In this document: positions 6,151 through 8,427 of the stretch, in pieces
Layout of the letters: every line of letters begins with the position of its first letter
Position numbering within the stretch: position 1 is the stretch's first letter
NCBI GenBank assembly: GCA_012728445.1
Contig: JAAYFA010000264.1
Location: forward strand, 1-8,427
Source: Clostridiales bacterium
GTDB lineage: Bacteria > Bacillota > Clostridia > Oscillospirales > Acutalibacteraceae
DNA length: 8,427 bases
Reading direction: 5' to 3'
The notes under the pieces: generated by a model
Told to the model about the DNA's origin: nothing
Database searches by the model: none
The model's input: the letters and a program-made list of their open reading frames with translations, nothing else
Program-made: the position numbers and the translations under genes

Positions 6151-8427
6151 TTACAGAGCAGCGAAGAGGCTCCTGAGCCTGATTTTGACCGCTGCTAAAT
6201 TCGTAATCTCGTCAATTTTAATTTGCGTGTAAATTTTGCCGCTGCTCTCGATGATGCTGCGGCATTCGTCTGTGGTAATAGCATCGACGCCGCAACCGAA
6301 AGAAACCAGTTGGACAAGATTAATATTCTTATCATTCGAATCCGCTATATATTTGGCGGCCGCGTACAGCCTTGAATGGTAGGTCCACTGATTTAATACC
6401 TTGGTTTCAAATTTATTGACCAACGGGCTGATAGCGTCTTCGCTCACCAAGACGGCGTCGCACTCGCAAATCAGTTTGTCTATGCCGTGGTTAATTTCTT
6501 CATCCAAGTGGTAGGGTCTGCCGGCCAACACAATGACTTGAAGGTTTTTTTCTTTGGCTAGCTTAAGCAGTTCCGTGCCTTTGTCCCGAATACGATTCAT
6601 GTTGGTATAATAGGTCGTATAGGCGGCTTCCGTAGCTTGTTTTACTCGGTCAAGTTTAATATCTTTAAAATTGTCACGGAGAAGTGCATAAATCTTCTTT
6701 GTAAAATCGGCTTTTCTGTGCAGGCCTAAATTGGCACAGATAAAGTTAATGTCTTTTAAAGATGGCATATTGGAGCGGATAACCTCCGGGTAGTAAGCGA
6801 CTACGGGACAGTTGTAGTGGTTATCCCCCAAGCCTTCATCCAGGTAATAGGTCATGCAGGGGTAAAATATGGTTTTAACGCCCCTATCGATAAGGGCCTC
6901 GATATGCCCGTGCAAAATCTTTGCCGGGTAGCACACCGTGTCGGATGGAATGGTATGCTGGCCCGTAAGATAAAGTTCTCTTGTAGACTTTGGGGAAACA
7001 ACAACTTGAAAACCTAGCGATGTAAAGAACGTATGCCAGAAGGGGTACAGTTCGTACATATTGAGGCCCATCGGAATACCGATTTTCTCTCTGCCGTCAT
7101 CCACCGATTTACATTCTTCCAGCAAGGACCTTTTAAAGTCATAGATGTTGTAAGTCGCCGTTTCGTTCTTTTTTGAAGTTGGGAAACTGCAGCGATTACC
7201 ACCTACATATCTGCCCGAATCGTTGAATGTATTGATAGTGAGTTTGCAATGGTTGGAACAGCCCTTGCATACCGAAGCCTTTACTTTATGGGTGAACATT
7301 TCAAGTTTTTCGGGCGTTAATATACCGCTAACGCCTTGTGTGTTTTGCTTGGCATAAATTGCCGCGCCGTAGGCCCCCATCAGCCCAGCAATCTCGGGTC
7401 TGACAACCTCACGCTCTATCTCTTTTTCAAAAGCGCGCAGAACGGCATCGTTTAAAAACGTTCCGCCTTGGACAACAATGTTTTCACCGAGTTCGTCGGC
7501 ACTGGCCGCGCGAATCACCTTGTAAAGCGCATTCTTAACGATACTCACGGAAAGGCCGGCAGAGATGTTTTGAATTGTAGCACCGTCTTTTTGCGCTTGC
7601 TTGACTGAGGAGTTCATAAAAACCGTGCACCGTGAGCCGAGGTCAACCGGATTGTCGGCAAACAAGCCGAGCTTTGAAAAATCGGCAATCGAATAATCCC
7701 AGGCACTTGCAAAGGTCTGCAAGAATGAACCACAACCCGAAGAACAAGCTTCGTTTAAAAAGATGTTGTCGATGGCTTTGTTTTTAATTTTGAAGCACTT
7801 GATGTCCTGCCCGCCGATATCAATAATAAAGTCGACATTCGGTTTGAACTTCTTCGCGGCGGTAAAATGGGCAATTGTTTCGACAATGCCAAGATCGATA
7901 TCAAACGCTTCCTTAACGATTTCTTCTCCGTAACCCGTGACTGTCGAGGAAGCGATTTTTGAATCCGGATTATTTTTGTAAAAGTTTGCCAAGAAGTCTT
8001 TAATGATGGGCACCGGATTGCCGTTGTTGGAGCGATAAATGCTCGCTATGATCTCTTCATCTTCATTAATAACAACGGCCTTTACCGTGGTTGAACCGGC
8101 GTCTATGCCTATAAACGACTGCCCTGTATACCCTTTTAACTCGGAGGTTGCAACCGTGTTCTTTTTATGTCTGCTAACGAACGCCTCATATTCTTGTTCA
8201 TTATTAAATAAAGGGGCGCAGCTGAGGTAGCCGCCTTTGGATTCAAAAGTTCTGATTTTTTCGATGACCGCTGACAGTTCGACGGTTGCATCCGTACCCG
8301 CGACAGCGGCGCCGAGTGCTACATAATACAAGGAGTTTTCGGGGCAAATTCCTTCTATGCCAAGGATGCCGTCAAAGCTCCTCCTGAGGCTCGATAGAAA
8401 GGACAAAGGACCACCGAGGTACACGAC
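6151..8427 (-). CDS. Acyl-CoA dehydratase activase: BadF/HgdC ATPase domain plus DUF2229 (5' end outside window)
   Basis: The frame is open to the right edge. The GTG at 8422-8424 is preceded by an in-frame GTC and begins inside a conserved domain end, so it is not the start. Numbering from that GTG: residues 1-45 (YLGGPLSFL, then YYVALGAAV) are the tail of a first BadF/HgdC ATPase domain. A complete second one follows (about 103-358), with the phosphate loop FIGIDAGSTTVKAVVI (104-119), FIIDIGGQDIK (199-209), NEACSSGCGSF (224-234), GSRCTVFM (263-270) and VVQGGTFLNDAVL (317-329). Cys227 and Cys266 correspond to the HgdC iron-sulfur ligands. A Cys cluster (C386, C389, C393, C412) precedes the DUF2229 region (about 447-530: IGIPMGLNMYELYPFW, SDTVCYPAK). 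Then come VLAGRPYHLDEEINHGI (632-648) and QLVSFGCGVDAITTDE (705-720). Such activases use ATP to drive low-potential electron transfer to a dehydratase. It ends after RSLFAAL, at the natural boundary before the HgdB-like part. Confidence 0.88.
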   Translation of the reverse strand, partial: VVYLGGPLSFLSSLRRSFDGILGIEGICPENSLYYVALGAAVAGTDATVELSAVIEKIRTFESKGGYLSCAPLFNNEQEYEAFVSRHKKNTVATSELKGYTGQSFIGIDAGSTTVKAVVINEDEEIIASIYRSNNGNPVPIIKDFLANFYKNNPDSKIASSTVTGYGEEIVKEAFDIDLGIVETIAHFTAAKKFKPNVDFIIDIGGQDIKCFKIKNKAIDNIFLNEACSSGCGSFLQTFASAWDYSIADFSKLGLFADNPVDLGSRCTVFMNSSVKQAQKDGATIQNISAGLSVSIVKNALYKVIRAASADELGENIVVQGGTFLNDAVLRAFEKEIEREVVRPEIAGLMGAYGAAIYAKQNTQGVSGILTPEKLEMFTHKVKASVCKGCSNHCKLTINTFNDSGRYVGGNRCSFPTSKKNETATYNIYDFKRSLLEECKSVDDGREKIGIPMGLNMYELYPFWHTFFTSLGFQVVVSPKSTRELYLTGQHTIPSDTVCYPAKILHGHIEALIDRGVKTIFYPCMTYYLDEGLGDNHYNCPVVAYYPEVIRSNMPSLKDINFICANLGLHRKADFTKKIYALLRDNFKDIKLDRVKQATEAAYTTYYTNMNRIRDKGTELLKLAKEKNLQVIVLAGRPYHLDEEINHGIDKLICECDAVLVSEDAISPLVNKFETKVLNQWTYHSRLYAAAKYIADSNDKNINLVQLVSFGCGVDAITTDECRSIIESSGKIYTQIKIDEITNLAAVKIRLRSLFAAL

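Noticed and set aside
5443..6153. Stop-codon reassignment (TAA read as an amino acid) to explain the two in-frame stops
   Set aside because: Other genes in the window end normally at TAA (ROK at 744-746, Gfo/Idh at 2128-2130, DUF975 at 2226-2228), so TAA functions as a stop here.
1..8427. CRISPR array, tRNA/rRNA, prophage or retron-like elements
   Set aside because: No direct-repeat arrays, cloverleaf-like segments or phage genes were seen; nearly the whole window is accounted for by ordinary genes.

Overview
The window looks like chromosomal DNA of an anaerobic Firmicute, most likely a Clostridia-type gut or sediment bacterium. This is inferred from the gene content: a DUF975 membrane protein, a C45-type acyltransferase/hydrolase, a Gfo/Idh/MocA oxidoreductase, a divergent ROK protein and a giant 2-hydroxyacyl-CoA dehydratase activase-type protein. 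It also rests on purine-rich Shine-Dalgarno sites, consensus sigma-A-type promoters and moderate base composition. No mobile element, CRISPR array, tRNA or rRNA was seen.

Layout, left to right. (1) Positions 3-746 (+) hold the 3' part of a ROK-family gene whose start lies outside the window, followed by an intrinsic terminator (764-799). (2) A promoter directly behind that terminator drives a Gfo/Idh/MocA-family oxidoreductase (871-2130, +), which ends at a strong hairpin terminator shared with the convergent gene. (3) A DUF975 integral membrane protein (2226-2987, -) is transcribed divergently from (4) a C45-family autoproteolytic acyltransferase/hydrolase (3199-4686, +). The 211-base region between them carries one clear promoter facing each way. 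(5) A perfect 16-bp hairpin (4762-4804) separates that gene from a minus-strand block running to the right edge (4828-8427). This block encodes the pieces of a large activase-type protein: the end of a first BadF/HgdC ATPase domain, a complete second one, a DUF2229 region, and two HgdB-like dehydratase segments.

The most notable point is that block. The three open pieces (6151-8427, 5443-6141, 4828-5442) lie in the same reading frame. They are separated only by in-frame TAA codons at 6151-6153 and 5443-5445. In relatives known to me the corresponding regions form one polypeptide of roughly 1400 residues. The first break sits in a natural interdomain linker and is followed by a Shine-Dalgarno-like sequence and ATG, so it may be a real gene split. 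The second falls inside a conserved stretch with no convincing restart signal. It looks like a single nonsense change (GAA to TAA would explain it), a sequencing error, or early gene decay.

The ROK and Gfo/Idh genes are plausibly linked by sugar or sugar-derivative metabolism, but they are separate transcription units and the substrate cannot be read from the sequence. Each transcription end visible in the window has its own hairpin, and two of the three hairpins serve convergent gene ends. I see no convincing new multi-gene system here; the split activase is the main item to follow up.
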